From contig LUZT01000005.1 in NCBI GenBank assembly GCA_001602925.1, forward strand, positions 124,001 to 188,000: DNA of 64,000 bases, given 5' to 3'. Shown piece by piece: positions 37,410 through 46,303 of this stretch. Position 1 is the stretch's first letter. Each line of letters starts with the position of its first letter. The stretch comes from Chlorobiales bacterium Clorobi_01. GTDB taxonomy: Bacteria > Bacteroidota > Chlorobiia > Chlorobiales > Chlorobiaceae. The notes beneath the pieces are model-generated. The model worked only from the letters and a program-made list of their open reading frames with translations. It ran no database searches and was not told where the DNA came from. The position numbers and the translations under genes are program-made.

Positions 37410-38861
37410 ATGGACGCTCGTACTATCACCGCCAAGGAACGTATGGCCATTCCCCGTCAGAAGATGCCCGCTCAGGATCCAGTGGAGCGCGTCGGTAACT
37501 TCAGGGAAGTCAACCTTGGCCTGACCCCGGAACAGGCACAGCAGGAAGCCCTGCGCTGTATCCAGTGCAAAGACCCGGTCTGCATCGCGGGGTGTCCGGT
37601 CAACATCAAGATCGACCAGTTCATCAAACTGATCGCCGAGGGAGACTTCATGGGCGCGGTCAGAAAGATCAAGGAGGACAACGTACTGCCGTCAATCTGC
37701 GGCCGCGTCTGCCCGCAGGAGGATCAGTGCGAGAAGGTGTGCATCATCGGCAAGAAGCACGAACCGGTGGCCATCGGCAACCTCGAACGCTTCGTCGGCG
37801 ACTACGAACGCACCAGCGGCCAGAAAATCGATCCGAAAATCGCGCCTCCGACCGGCAAGAAGGTTGCCGTTGTCGGCAGCGGCCCGGCCAGCCTGAGCTG
37901 CGCCAACGACCTGGCCCAGTACGGCCACAAGGTGGTGGTGTTCGAGGCGCTGCACGAACTCGGCGGTGTTTTGATGTACGGCATTCCGGAATTCCGTCTG
38001 CCGAAGGAGATCGTCCGCGAAGAGCTTGACGGCCTGCGCCGCATGGGCATCGAGTTCCGCACGGACGTGGTGGTCGGACGCACGATCACCATCGACGAGC
38101 TGATCGGGGAGGAGGGCTTCGACGCGGTCTTCATCGGCGTGGGCGCGGGTCTGCCCTGGTTCATGGGCATTCCGGGCGAGAACCTGGTCGGCGTACTCGC
38201 GGCCAACGAGTTCCTGACGAGGGTGAATCTGATGAAAGCCTACGACTTCCTGAAGAGCAGCGACACACCAGTGTTCGACTGCAAGGGCAAAAACGTCGCG
38301 GTCTTCGGCGGCGGCAACACCGCGATGGACGCCGTCCGCACGGCCAAAAGGCTCGGAGCCGAGCACGCCTACATCGTCTATCGCCGCTCCGAGAAAGAGA
38401 TGCCCGCCCGCGCTGAGGAGATTCACAACGCCAAGGAGGAGGGCATCGAGTTCCTGCTGCTCACCACTCCGCTTGAATTCGTTGGCGACGACAAGGCGTG
38501 GCTCACCGGCGTGAAGTGCCAGAAAATGGAGCTGGGCGAACCCGACGATTCGGGACGCCGCCGCCCGGTGCCGGTCGAAGGCTCGGAGTACATCCTGCCC
38601 ATCGACATGGCGATCATCTCCATCGGCAACGGCTCCAACCCGCTCATCCACCAGACGACGCCCGACATCGAGGTCAGCAAACGCGAGACCATCGTCGTTG
38701 ACGTCAACACCATGCAGACCTCCAAGGAGAACGTTTACGCCGGTGGCGACATCGTCACGGGCGGCGCGACCGTGATTCTCGCGATGGGCGCGGGACGCAC
38801 GGCGGCGGCGGCCATCAACGAAAAGCTCGGCGGCACGGCCAAGAACTTCAACGAGTGGTAA
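37410..38861 (+). CDS. nfnB: NfnB-type ferredoxin:NADP oxidoreductase, large subunit (glutamate synthase small-chain-like)
   Basis: A 483-residue flavoprotein. The N-terminal 160 residues carry two [4Fe-4S] clusters (CIQCKDPVCIAGCP; CGRVCPQEDQCEKVC). Two Rossmann folds follow: FAD at AVVGSGPASLSCANDLAQYG and NAD(P) at VAVFGGGNTAMDAVRTAKRLG. The C-terminal block VYAGGDIVTGGATVI closes the FAD site. It lies 121 bases after nfnA, same strand. The pair would couple NADPH and ferredoxin pools in a phototroph that fixes carbon by reverse TCA reactions. Alternatively it is the electron-transfer chain of glutamate synthase or a sulfide dehydrogenase; the adjacent NfnA decides in favour of Nfn. Confidence 0.88.
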   Translation: MDARTITAKERMAIPRQKMPAQDPVERVGNFREVNLGLTPEQAQQEALRCIQCKDPVCIAGCPVNIKIDQFIKLIAEGDFMGAVRKIKEDNVLPSICGRVCPQEDQCEKVCIIGKKHEPVAIGNLERFVGDYERTSGQKIDPKIAPPTGKKVAVVGSGPASLSCANDLAQYGHKVVVFEALHELGGVLMYGIPEFRLPKEIVREELDGLRRMGIEFRTDVVVGRTITIDELIGEEGFDAVFIGVGAGLPWFMGIPGENLVGVLAANEFLTRVNLMKAYDFLKSSDTPVFDCKGKNVAVFGGGNTAMDAVRTAKRLGAEHAYIVYRRSEKEMPARAEEIHNAKEEGIEFLLLTTPLEFVGDDKAWLTGVKCQKMELGEPDDSGRRRPVPVEGSEYILPIDMAIISIGNGSNPLIHQTTPDIEVSKRETIVVDVNTMQTSKENVYAGGDIVTGGATVILAMGAGRTAAAAINEKLGGTAKNFNEW

Positions 38862-38865
38862 GCAC

Positions 38866-39270
38866 GTGAGCGACCTCTACCGTTTCGGCATTTCGCTCGA
38901 CAGGGAGCTGATCGAGGCCTTCGACCGGCACATCAAGGCCCAGGGCTACCAGAGCCGGTCGGAGGCGCTCCGCGACCTCATCCGCGAGGAGCTGCTACGC
39001 AAAACGCGGATGGAGGGCGGCCTCGTGGCCGGGGCCATCGTGATGACCTATGACCACCACAAGCGCGAGTTGGTCAACCGCCTGATCGACATCCAGCACG
39101 ACTTCCACGACCTCATCATCTCGACCCAGCACGTGCACCTCGACCACGAGAACTGCCTCGAAGTGATCGCCGTCAAGGGTAACGCCCCGGAGATCGAAAA
39201 ACTCTCCAGCGCCCTCAAGGTGCTCGTCGGCGTCAAGCATCTCGACCTCTCCCTCTCCTCCGCTGATTGA
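38866..39270 (+). CDS. nikR: Nickel-responsive regulator NikR
   Basis: A 134-residue ribbon-helix-helix repressor with a C-terminal ACT-like metal domain. Nickel ligands are all present: His78, His89, His91 and Cys97 (in IQHDF and QHVHLDHENCLEV), with the same spacing as His76, His87, His89 and Cys95 in E. coli NikR. DNA-binding strand: YRFGISLDRELIEAFDRH. Start is GTG 38866, four bases after nfnB, so it may be read through from that operon. It precedes an Ni/Co uptake cluster and a strong palindrome. Confidence 0.95.
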   Translation: MSDLYRFGISLDRELIEAFDRHIKAQGYQSRSEALRDLIREELLRKTRMEGGLVAGAIVMTYDHHKRELVNRLIDIQHDFHDLIISTQHVHLDHENCLEVIAVKGNAPEIEKLSSALKVLVGVKHLDLSLSSAD

Positions 39271-39325
39271 CAAGGCAGCGTTGAAAAGCTCTCTGCAGAA
39301 CGATTCAACGCCGTTACCTGTTGCC

Positions 39326-39362
39326 TATCGATAGCACAAATATTATTTTCATGCTATCGATA
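39326..39362. promoter_or_regulatory. NikR-like operator (11-N15-11 palindrome)
   Basis: TATCGATAGCA (39326-39336), 15-base AT-rich spacer, TGCTATCGATA (39352-39362); both arms match perfectly. It sits 56 bases past nikR and ends 19 bases before the outer-membrane gene. Long spacing between half-sites is the mark of NikR operators, which the tetramer straddles. A terminator is less likely because no U-run follows. Confidence 0.7.
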
Positions 39363-39381
39363 ACCACAATCCACATTCGCC

Positions 39382-40176
39382 ATGCGAAAAAAAACCGTCC
39401 TCCTCGCTTCGGCGCTCATGCTCTCTTCGACGCCGCTCTTTGCCGCCATGCCGCTCCAGACCGACGACACCGGCACCCAGGGCACAGGCCACAGCCAGAT
39501 CGAAATCGGCTTTGAATCCGCCAGCGACAAGGAAACCGAAGCGGGAGTATCGTGCAAGGAGACCGGCGGTGCTATTTCGGCCACCCTCAGCTACGGCCTG
39601 ACAGACAACATTGATCTGGTCGTTGGCCTGCCCTGGGAGTGGTACACGGTAAAAGAGAATGGCTTGAAGGTGGCTGATGAAAACGGCATTGGTGACCTCG
39701 CCCTGCAAATCAAGTGGCGCTTCTACGAAATCCCGGACAGCGGCTTCAGCCTCGCCCTGAAACCCGGCATCACCCTGCCAACCGGTGACGAGAACAAGGG
39801 GCTCGGCACTGGCAAGATTTCCAGCAACGTGACGCTCATCGCTACGCGCGAAGCCAAACTGGCCACCTTCCACGTCAACCTCGGTTACAGCCGCAACGCC
39901 TACAAGCTCGACGAAATCAGTGAATCGTCGAGGAAAAATATCTGGCACGCATCGATGGCCTCCGAGCTGAACGTCACCGACAAGCTCAGGGCCGTGGCCG
40001 ACATCGGCATCGAGACCAATCCGGACAAGGAGTCGGATACCGATCCGGCTTACATTCTGGGGGGCTTGGTTTACGCGGTCAACGACAATACCGATCTCGA
40101 CATCGGCATCAAAGGAGGCCTGAATGACGCCGAAACCGACACCACGCTGCTCGCAGGCGTGACCATGCGATTCTAA
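39382..40176 (+). CDS. Outer-membrane barrel protein of the Ni/Co uptake cluster
   Basis: A 264-residue exported protein. Signal peptide (residues 1-21, ending PLFAAM). The rest is short amphipathic strands (GHSQIEIGFESASDK, ISATLSYGLTDNIDLVVGLP, LAGVTMRF) typical of small outer-membrane barrels of the phenol-degradation-like transporter family. It is the first gene behind the NikR-like palindrome and lies 22 bases before nikMN, so it probably carries nickel or cobalt, or a metal complex, through the outer membrane. That role is inferred from context; the family itself is poorly defined. Confidence 0.65.
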   Translation: MRKKTVLLASALMLSSTPLFAAMPLQTDDTGTQGTGHSQIEIGFESASDKETEAGVSCKETGGAISATLSYGLTDNIDLVVGLPWEWYTVKENGLKVADENGIGDLALQIKWRFYEIPDSGFSLALKPGITLPTGDENKGLGTGKISSNVTLIATREAKLATFHVNLGYSRNAYKLDEISESSRKNIWHASMASELNVTDKLRAVADIGIETNPDKESDTDPAYILGGLVYAVNDNTDLDIGIKGGLNDAETDTTLLAGVTMRF

Positions 40177-40198
40177 CCAAATCACGGGAGTACGAATT

Positions 40199-41224
40199 AT
40201 GCACATGTCAGATGCTCTGCTTTCGCCGGTTGTTGGCGGTGCGTTCTGGGCGGTCAGCGCCGGAATGATCGGCCTGTCGGCAAGAAAAATCCCCTCGGAA
40301 TCCGACGGTTCGAAAACCGTGCTCATGGGGGTCATGGGCTCGTTCGTTTTCGCAGCACAGATGATAAACTTCACGATCCCCGGCACAGGCTCCAGCGGGC
40401 ACATCGGCGGCGGCCTGTTGCTCGCCGTGCTGCTCGGCCCTTGGCGTGCCTTCATCACGCTCGCTTCAGTGCTGGTGATCCAGGCACTTTTCTTCGCGGA
40501 TGGCGGCCTGCTCGCCCTCGGCTGCAACATCTTCAACATGGCCTTCATCCCGGCGTTCATCGCCTGGCCCTTCATCTATCGCCCCATCGCGGGCGACGGC
40601 AGCTCTCCGGTGCGCCTCGCCACGGCGATCATCACCGCCGCAACCCTCGGCCTGCTTGCCGGAGCTTTTTCGGTGGTGCTCCAGACCACTCTCTCCGGCA
40701 TCTCCGACCTGCCGTTCGGCACCTTCGTGCTTTTCATGCTGCCGATCCACGCAGCCATCGGCATCGTCGAGGGTGTGCTGACCTGGGGCGTCCTGTCATT
40801 CATCGCCTCGACCGAACCGGGGCTGCTGCGGACGACGACCGAAACCCGCGCGACGAAAACAGGCTTCGTGACCGCAAGTCTCTTTTTAGCCACGCTCGCC
40901 ATCGGCGGCGTACTCTCTTGGTTCGCCTCGTCAAATCCGGACGGGCTGGAGTGGTCAGTTGCTAAAGTGACTGGCAAGGAAGCGCTTACCTCGCCTGCCG
41001 AAGCGACGCATCGCGTTCTCGAAGGGCTGCAGGAAAAGGTGGCGATCCTGCCGGACTATGACTTCAAGAGCGGTTCCGGCGACACCGCGACGCACGCCAC
41101 GGAATCGCCTGTCAACGCCGGAACCTCGTTCTCCGGCATCGCCGGAAGCCTTATGGTGCTGCTTCTGGCCGGAGCGGCTGGCATCTTCCTTCGCAAACGC
41201 TCACCGATGCCCGGAAAGCCGTGA
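40199..41224 (+). CDS. nikMN: Nickel/cobalt ECF transporter substrate-binding component (fused NikM-NikN)
   Basis: A 341-residue membrane protein. N-terminal Met-His of MHMSDALLSP fits the metal site of CbiM/NikM. Core segments include SSGHIGGGLLLAVLLGPWRA and CNIFNMAFIPAFIAWPFIY. After about 220 residues, a CbiN/NikN-like tail begins with LATLAIGGVLSWFASSNPDGLEW and ends in a helix at 318-330. Substrate may be Ni or Co; NikR upstream points to Ni. GGGAG precedes the ATG at 40199. The next gene overlaps by GTGA. Confidence 0.9.
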   Translation: MHMSDALLSPVVGGAFWAVSAGMIGLSARKIPSESDGSKTVLMGVMGSFVFAAQMINFTIPGTGSSGHIGGGLLLAVLLGPWRAFITLASVLVIQALFFADGGLLALGCNIFNMAFIPAFIAWPFIYRPIAGDGSSPVRLATAIITAATLGLLAGAFSVVLQTTLSGISDLPFGTFVLFMLPIHAAIGIVEGVLTWGVLSFIASTEPGLLRTTTETRATKTGFVTASLFLATLAIGGVLSWFASSNPDGLEWSVAKVTGKEALTSPAEATHRVLEGLQEKVAILPDYDFKSGSGDTATHATESPVNAGTSFSGIAGSLMVLLLAGAAGIFLRKRSPMPGKP

Positions 41225-41973
41225 CGAATAGTACCGGCATCGAAGCCATGCACGGGCACGCGCAGCCGCGCGATCTCCCGGTTGGAGACGGCGCGGCCAT
41301 CGTCATTCTTGCGCTTTTCATCTTGTTCGTCATCTCCGTGCCGAAGTTCGACCTCGCCGGAGTAATCGCCTTCGCTGCCATTCCGCTGCTGCTTACCACG
41401 GCGAGCGGCATCGCGCTTATGCCGGTTCTGAAGCGCCTCGTGATCGTTTCGCCCTTCATCCTCTTCATGGCGGCGGGCAACCTCGCGCTTGACCGCTCGG
41501 CCGCGCTGACCGTCGCCGGAATCGCCATCACCGGCGGCATGATTTCGGCCTCGGTGATCGTGCTGAAAACGGTGGTGACACTCGCCGCCCTGCTCTCGTT
41601 CATGGCAGTGATGCCGTTCCACCGCTTCGGCATGGCGCTCCGAAGCCTGCGCGTGCCGGAGGTGTTCGTCACGCAGTTGCTGCTTGTCTACCGCTACAGT
41701 TTCCTGCTCGCCGAAGAGGCCGGAATGATGCAGAAGGCACGCGACCTGCGGAGCTTCGGCGGACGCGGCAAAGGGCCGGTCGTCACGGCAAAACTCATCG
41801 GTTCGCTGCTCATCCGCACAACGGCACGGGCTCAGCGAATCTACATGGCGATGAGCGCGCGCGGCTTCCAGACAGCGCTGGACTCGCGTACGCCCATCGC
41901 GATAAAGCCCGGCGACCTCTTCGCCATCGCAGGCACGGTGGCGCTCTTCGCACTTGTCCGCCATTTTTTCTGA
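41221..41973 (+). CDS. cbiQ: ECF transporter transmembrane protein CbiQ
   Basis: A 250-residue integral membrane protein starting at GTG 41221, overlapping the nikMN stop by GTGA. Four to five hydrophobic segments are seen, with the CbiQ signature helix near residues 175-215: ARDLRSFGG and AMSARGF (two A-R-G-type coupling motifs that contact the ATPase). It is the scaffold joining NikMN to the ATPase. Full length. Confidence 0.93.
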   Translation: MTNSTGIEAMHGHAQPRDLPVGDGAAIVILALFILFVISVPKFDLAGVIAFAAIPLLLTTASGIALMPVLKRLVIVSPFILFMAAGNLALDRSAALTVAGIAITGGMISASVIVLKTVVTLAALLSFMAVMPFHRFGMALRSLRVPEVFVTQLLLVYRYSFLLAEEAGMMQKARDLRSFGGRGKGPVVTAKLIGSLLIRTTARAQRIYMAMSARGFQTALDSRTPIAIKPGDLFAIAGTVALFALVRHFF

Positions 41974-42000
41974 ACGCTTTTTCCGGCAGGAGTACCCGAT

Positions 42001-42723
42001 TTGATCGACATTGAACAGCTCACATTCACCTACCCCGACGGCACCAAAGCGCTCGACGGCCTCAGCCTTCGCGTCGAAAAGGGCGAATCGCTCGGCATCG
42101 TCGGATCGAACGGCGCAGGCAAATCGACCCTCGTCAGTCACCTCAACGGCTGGCACCTGCCGCAGTCGGGATCGGTAAGAATCGGGAAGTTGAAGACGGA
42201 CAAAAAAACGGCAGAGCAGATCCGGAAAATGGTGGGGCTGGTGTTCCAGAAGCCGGACGACCAGCTTTTCATGGCGAGAGTCTATGACGACGTGATGTTC
42301 GGCCCATCGAATCTCGGCATGGAGGAAGCCGCGAGCCACGCCGAAGCGGAGCGACTACTGCGGCTGTTCGGCCTCTGGGAGCTGCGCGACAAACCACCCG
42401 CGCACCTTTCGCAAGGCCAGAAACGGTTCGCCGCGCTGGCGGCGGTGCTCGTCATGCAGCCAGAGCTGCTCGTGATGGACGAACCCACCTCCGACCTCGA
42501 CCCCCGCAACCGCCGGATGCTCATCGGCTTGGTCAACAACCTGACGACGACAAAACTCACCGTTTCCCACGACCTCGACTTCATCTGGGAAACCTGCGAA
42601 AGAGTCTGCATTATGAACAAAGGAAAGATCGCAGCCGACGGCCCGGCAAAAGAAATCCTCTCAAACCGCGAGCTGCTCGAAGCGAACGGCCTCGAACTCC
42701 CGCTGAGGTTACAGGGCTCATAA
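42001..42723 (+). CDS. cbiO: ECF transporter ATPase CbiO
   Basis: A 240-residue ABC ATPase. Walker A GSNGAGKS near 39, Q-loop [10 protein letters not shown], signature [15 protein letters not shown], Walker [15 protein letters not shown]-loop VSHD. The TTG start at 42001 has an AGGAG at good spacing; the next ATG is far inside. Works as a dimer with CbiQ and NikMN. The end of the Ni/Co uptake cluster. Confidence 0.95.
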   Translation: MIDIEQLTFTYPDGTKALDGLSLRVEKGESLGIVGSNGAGKSTLVSHLNGWHLPQSGSVRIGKLKTDKKTAEQIRKMVGLVFQKPDDQLFMARVYDDVMFGPSNLGMEEAASHAEAERLLRLFGLWELRDKPPAHLSQGQKRFAALAAVLVMQPELLVMDEPTSDLDPRNRRMLIGLVNNLTTTKLTVSHDLDFIWETCERVCIMNKGKIAADGPAKEILSNRELLEANGLELPLRLQGS

Positions 42724-42753
42724 GTCCCCAAACCGGAAACTACGCTCCTCGCA

Positions 42754-43659
42754 TCAAACCCCGCGCAGCACTACCGTCCACAAAGCAAGCGTCACAAACG
42801 AAACCAGAAGGCCGAAAGACACCATGAGGTTGGCCAGCGGCGGGTCGAGCTGGTGTTCGGCGGCGATGATACCGCCGGTGATCATGGTCGGCATGGCCGC
42901 CTCGAAAATGGTGAGGCGCGCGGGTAGCCCCTGCATCCCCGCAACCATCACATAGACCACGAACATCACCGCAGGTACCACGGCGAGTTTGAACGCAAGC
43001 CCTAGCGCAAGCGTGTTCCGGCTTTTACCGATATGCCCCGGATTGAACTGAAAGCCTACCGAAAAGAGCGCCAGCGGTGCAAGCATGTCGCTCAGTCGTT
43101 TGACCAGATTCGCAAACCATGCGGAGTATGTCACATCATTGAGCAGCACGGCCACAATCAGGGCGATAAACGAAGGGAACAGCAGCACCCGCTTGACGAT
43201 GCTGCGAACATCAGTGCTTCCGTGTGAATAGATACCGGCCACGGTGACGCCGAGAATCGAAACCACCATAAAGCTGCCGAGCTGGTCGATGATGATGCCG
43301 TGCACGATCCCCTGCTTTCCGTAAAACGCCTCGATCATCGGAAAACCGAAAAACGAGGTATTGCCCAGCCCACCGCAAAGAATCAGCGAGCCGACCGTCG
43401 CTCTTGGAAGCTTCAGAAGCTTGCCCGCGACAACGAAAAACAGCGCCGATACACCGAAGGTAAGCCACGGCATCGAAGCGGGCAGGAACATCGATGGTCT
43501 GAAATCGAGGCCATGAAGATAATTCAGCACCATAGCCGGTAATGAAACGTAAATGATGAACATATTCAGGGCAACCGGAGTCTGTTCCGGCATCCGGCTG
43601 AACCGGCGCATAAGCAACCCCGCAGTAAACGATACTGCAATAAGAATGAGATTGTCCAT
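42754..43659 (-). CDS. Auxin efflux carrier (AEC) family transporter
   Basis: A 301-residue membrane protein with ten predicted hydrophobic segments in two 5-helix repeats. Typical family segments: VALNMFIIYVSLPAMVLNYL and GLGNTSFFGFPMIEAFYG, and the C-terminal PTMITGGIIAAEHQLDPPLANLMVSFG. AEC proteins export or import small organic acids (malate, malonate and others) or auxin-like anions. It is convergent with cbiO and alone on its strand. Substrate not known. Confidence 0.88.
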   Translation of the reverse strand: MDNLILIAVSFTAGLLMRRFSRMPEQTPVALNMFIIYVSLPAMVLNYLHGLDFRPSMFLPASMPWLTFGVSALFFVVAGKLLKLPRATVGSLILCGGLGNTSFFGFPMIEAFYGKQGIVHGIIIDQLGSFMVVSILGVTVAGIYSHGSTDVRSIVKRVLLFPSFIALIVAVLLNDVTYSAWFANLVKRLSDMLAPLALFSVGFQFNPGHIGKSRNTLALGLAFKLAVVPAVMFVVYVMVAGMQGLPARLTIFEAAMPTMITGGIIAAEHQLDPPLANLMVSFGLLVSFVTLALWTVVLRGV

Positions 43660-43689
43660 TGATTAAATGCCGTTTTGCCAGCAACCAAA

Positions 43690-43711
43690 AGGGCGGTTCG
43701 CAAACCGCCCT
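43690..43711 (-). terminator. Terminator of the NYN-domain gene
   Basis: Perfect hairpin AGGGCGGTT-CGCA-AACCGCCCT, about 90 bases past the stop at 43801. On the minus strand it is followed by TTTTGG. Reads as a rho-independent terminator. Confidence 0.7.
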
Positions 43712-43800
43712 GACAACTAAAAAACCTGTAGAATCGTCTTCATCTCTGCCATTTACAGAAGTCCCATCCGTCCCATTCCGGGAATCACGGAAAGCGACGA

Positions 43801-45081
43801 CTACTCTGCCGGTGCAGCGTCACTCTCCCCCTCGCTCTTTTTACGAGTCGTGCGGCGTCGAGCGGGACGCCGGGTTTTCTTCTCAGGCTCCGGAGTTTCC
43901 GCCGTCGCCTGAACAACTTCAGTTTTCACCGGCGCAGGTGCCACAACGGCGGAGTCTCCCGCTGACTTTGTGGTTTCGCTCGTCGGCTCTGCGGCAACTT
44001 TTGTTTTTCTCGAGGAGGTCGAGCGCGGCTTGGTTGTCCTTGACCTCGCCGTCCTCTTCGGCTTGGCTTCGGTCGAGACTGGCAACTCGGCAGCGGACTC
44101 CGCCGTCTCAGTCACAGGCATAGGGGTTTCCGGTTCGGCAGGCTTCAATGCAGGCACTTCAGGCGCAACCGGTTCAGGTCTGGGTGAAGAAAGCAGCACC
44201 GCTTGCGGCTCGGAAGTGCTCTTCAGTGCAGGTTCTGGCGCAGGCTGTTTCGGCTCTTCCGCTTGCGGTTCGACCGGCTTTGCTGCTACCGGTTCGGGCA
44301 CAACCGAAACAGGAGCCGTCGCCGGAGCATCCACGGGCAGGGCTTCGGGCTTGCGTCCCTTGCGTTTGTCGCGAATGTAGAGTTCGGAGTTGTTGTTCCG
44401 GAACTCGATGTCAAACATATCAATGGTGCGAACCAGATCAGACAGGCGCTTGAAGCCGTAGTTCCTCGGATCGAACGACGCCTGGTTGGCGATGTTCTTG
44501 CCGATCTTGGCAAGGTTCGACCAGCCATCCTCCTCCTGCGCACTGTCAACGGCGTTGAGAAGCAGCGTCCGAAGCTTGCCATCGCTCCTCAGCTCGTGGC
44601 TGCTCTTGCGGCGACAGCTTTCGCTTTTGGTCTGCTCCTTCTCACCGGCAAACGAATCGAGATAGAGAAAGGTGGAACAGGCATTCACGAATGGCGACGG
44701 GGTCGATTTCTGGCCAAATCCGTAAACGTTCAACCCTTCCGACAGAATACGCATCACGAGCGGCGTAAAATCGCTGTCGCTCGACACAATGCAGAAGGCG
44801 TCGAGCTTTTTGCTGAAGAGCAGGTCCATGCCGTCGATGGTCATCGCCATGTCGGTCGCGTTCTTGCCTTTGGTGTAATCGAACTGCTGGATCGGACGGA
44901 TGGCGTAATCGTGCAGCTTATCCTCCCAACCTTTCAGCGAGTGGCTCTTCCAGTTGCCGTAGGCCCTGCGGATGTTGACCACGCCGTATTTGGCCATTTC
45001 GGCCAGGATGAAATCGATCTTGTCGCTCGGCGAATTGTCGGCATCGATAAGCATCGCAATCGTTTCACGGCTGTGCTCCAT
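43801..45081 (-). CDS. NYN (PIN-like) domain protein with LOTUS/OST-HTH domain
   Basis: A 426-residue protein. Residues 8-145 form a NYN nuclease domain with the acidic core MLIDADNSPSDKIDF, DMAMTIDGMDLL and CIVSSDSDFTPLV. Residues about 175-240 look like a LOTUS/OST-HTH RNA-binding module (DGWSNLAKIGKNI, FDPRNYGFKRLSDLVRT). The rest is a long Pro/Ala/Glu-rich linker ending in a basic tail (RRPARRRTTRKK). In other systems such NYN-LOTUS proteins cleave or bind structured RNA. Its role in bacteria is not established. Monocistronic, with a terminator after it. Low complexity may explain variable length among relatives. Confidence 0.85.
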   Translation of the reverse strand: MEHSRETIAMLIDADNSPSDKIDFILAEMAKYGVVNIRRAYGNWKSHSLKGWEDKLHDYAIRPIQQFDYTKGKNATDMAMTIDGMDLLFSKKLDAFCIVSSDSDFTPLVMRILSEGLNVYGFGQKSTPSPFVNACSTFLYLDSFAGEKEQTKSESCRRKSSHELRSDGKLRTLLLNAVDSAQEEDGWSNLAKIGKNIANQASFDPRNYGFKRLSDLVRTIDMFDIEFRNNNSELYIRDKRKGRKPEALPVDAPATAPVSVVPEPVAAKPVEPQAEEPKQPAPEPALKSTSEPQAVLLSSPRPEPVAPEVPALKPAEPETPMPVTETAESAAELPVSTEAKPKRTARSRTTKPRSTSSRKTKVAAEPTSETTKSAGDSAVVAPAPVKTEVVQATAETPEPEKKTRRPARRRTTRKKSEGESDAAPAE

Positions 45082-45277
45082 AGTGGTGTCCTCGTCGTTG
45101 GTCTTGCCCGCTCCTGCTCAGGAAGCGGAAAGAAGTAGTTGAAAAACCAGCATCTCCTCATACACTGGAGAAGCGGACAATTGGGTGTGACGCCGACGCG
45201 TTTTCCATAGAAACGGATGTCAATGCACGATCAGCGAAATTGTTCACATTGTATAATATAAGCCTGTTACGCTCGAT

Positions 45278-46294
45278 TCATACGCTCCGGCTCTTCAAAT
45301 CACCGGAAAAAGCCAGAATCTGCCGGGATGCGGCGACGACTCTTCCGGCAAGGCATGCGATCAGGTGAGGCGAATCGTTCAGGCAGGGAATCGTTTCAAC
45401 CTGGATGGATGGGGCAATGGCAGAGAGCATCGATTCACGATGAATCGTCTCGTTGCCATCGGAAAAATAACCGGCGGCAAACAGCGACACATGATGGAAC
45501 CCCCTGCCAAGCACCAGCCGAGCAGCCTCATCGAAAGAGGGTGTGCTCCACTCCCCGCCCACGTCATGGTTCAGAAATGCAGTCGTGACAGTACCCCACG
45601 GCGATCGCGGATCGGACTCGATGAGCGCCGTGAGGCGTCGCGCGAAGGCGTGGGTCTCGTCATGGCCGGTGTGGAATGATAGCGGCGAGCCGAAGCGATC
45701 CTTGACGAGTGTGCCATGGAACAGAAGCATCAGCGCATTCCGCTCGCTAGGGCCACCCGGCAGCGCCCGCCCGCTCCCGAGCAGATAATCGAGATAGACG
45801 CGATGCAGCGTTTCGTCCTTCCACAGCCGCCCGATCACCCGCGTGCGGGCAAGCTCGCCGGGCGAGCAACGCTTCGACAGATGCGCGCAGAGCAAGCCGC
45901 AGCTCATGGCGTTGTCCACCGGAGCCATCGGCACCACGATCATTCCGTCATACCCGTGGCGCTTTTCGAGCACGTTTTCAACACTCGGTTCTGAAGCCGA
46001 AAACGCCGCCCTCACCTCGAACTCGACGTCGGGAGAGATCGCGTCGAGATGCGCCTGCAACGCACAAGACTGAAGCCTCGTCAGCGGGTTCTGGGGCGAA
46101 CCGGCCCGCTTGCCTGCGATCTTTTTTCTGACCGAGGAGCTGAACGATATGAAATGCCGCAGCGGCAACGGAACAGAAATGATCTCCGACGCACGCCCGA
46201 GGGTGTGTAGGCTCACCTGGTAATTCTCAAAGAAACCGGTGGTTTCAGCCTCTCCATGGGCTGCCAGCACCACAACCATTCGCTTCGCGCTCAC
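45278..46294 (-). CDS. hemH: Ferrochelatase-family protein
   Basis: A 338-residue two-domain chelatase-fold protein. Second-half active-site motif LLFHGTLVKDR (His193) and catalytic Glu in AAGYFSDGNETIH (Glu282) match the His and Glu of ferrochelatase. The N-terminal half keeps a related but divergent copy (VVLAAHGEAE). It would insert Fe2+ into porphyrin to make haem, or act as a related cobalt/siroheme chelatase; I favour ferrochelatase on length. It lies ten bases after the RND adaptor gene on the same strand. Sequence is divergent from typical HemH, so a paralogue is possible. Confidence 0.7.
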   Translation of the reverse strand: MSAKRMVVVLAAHGEAETTGFFENYQVSLHTLGRASEIISVPLPLRHFISFSSSVRKKIAGKRAGSPQNPLTRLQSCALQAHLDAISPDVEFEVRAAFSASEPSVENVLEKRHGYDGMIVVPMAPVDNAMSCGLLCAHLSKRCSPGELARTRVIGRLWKDETLHRVYLDYLLGSGRALPGGPSERNALMLLFHGTLVKDRFGSPLSFHTGHDETHAFARRLTALIESDPRSPWGTVTTAFLNHDVGGEWSTPSFDEAARLVLGRGFHHVSLFAAGYFSDGNETIHRESMLSAIAPSIQVETIPCLNDSPHLIACLAGRVVAASRQILAFSGDLKSRSV

Positions 46295-46303
46295 GGATGA
46301 CGC

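Noticed and set aside
41056-42339. 427-codon open frame on the minus strand
   Set aside because: Antisense to nikMN, cbiQ and cbiO; composition of a shadow frame.
45230-45277. TATAAT-like box near 45250 read as a plus-strand promoter
   Set aside because: No gene follows on the plus strand; it is more likely AT-rich spacer upstream of the NYN gene.
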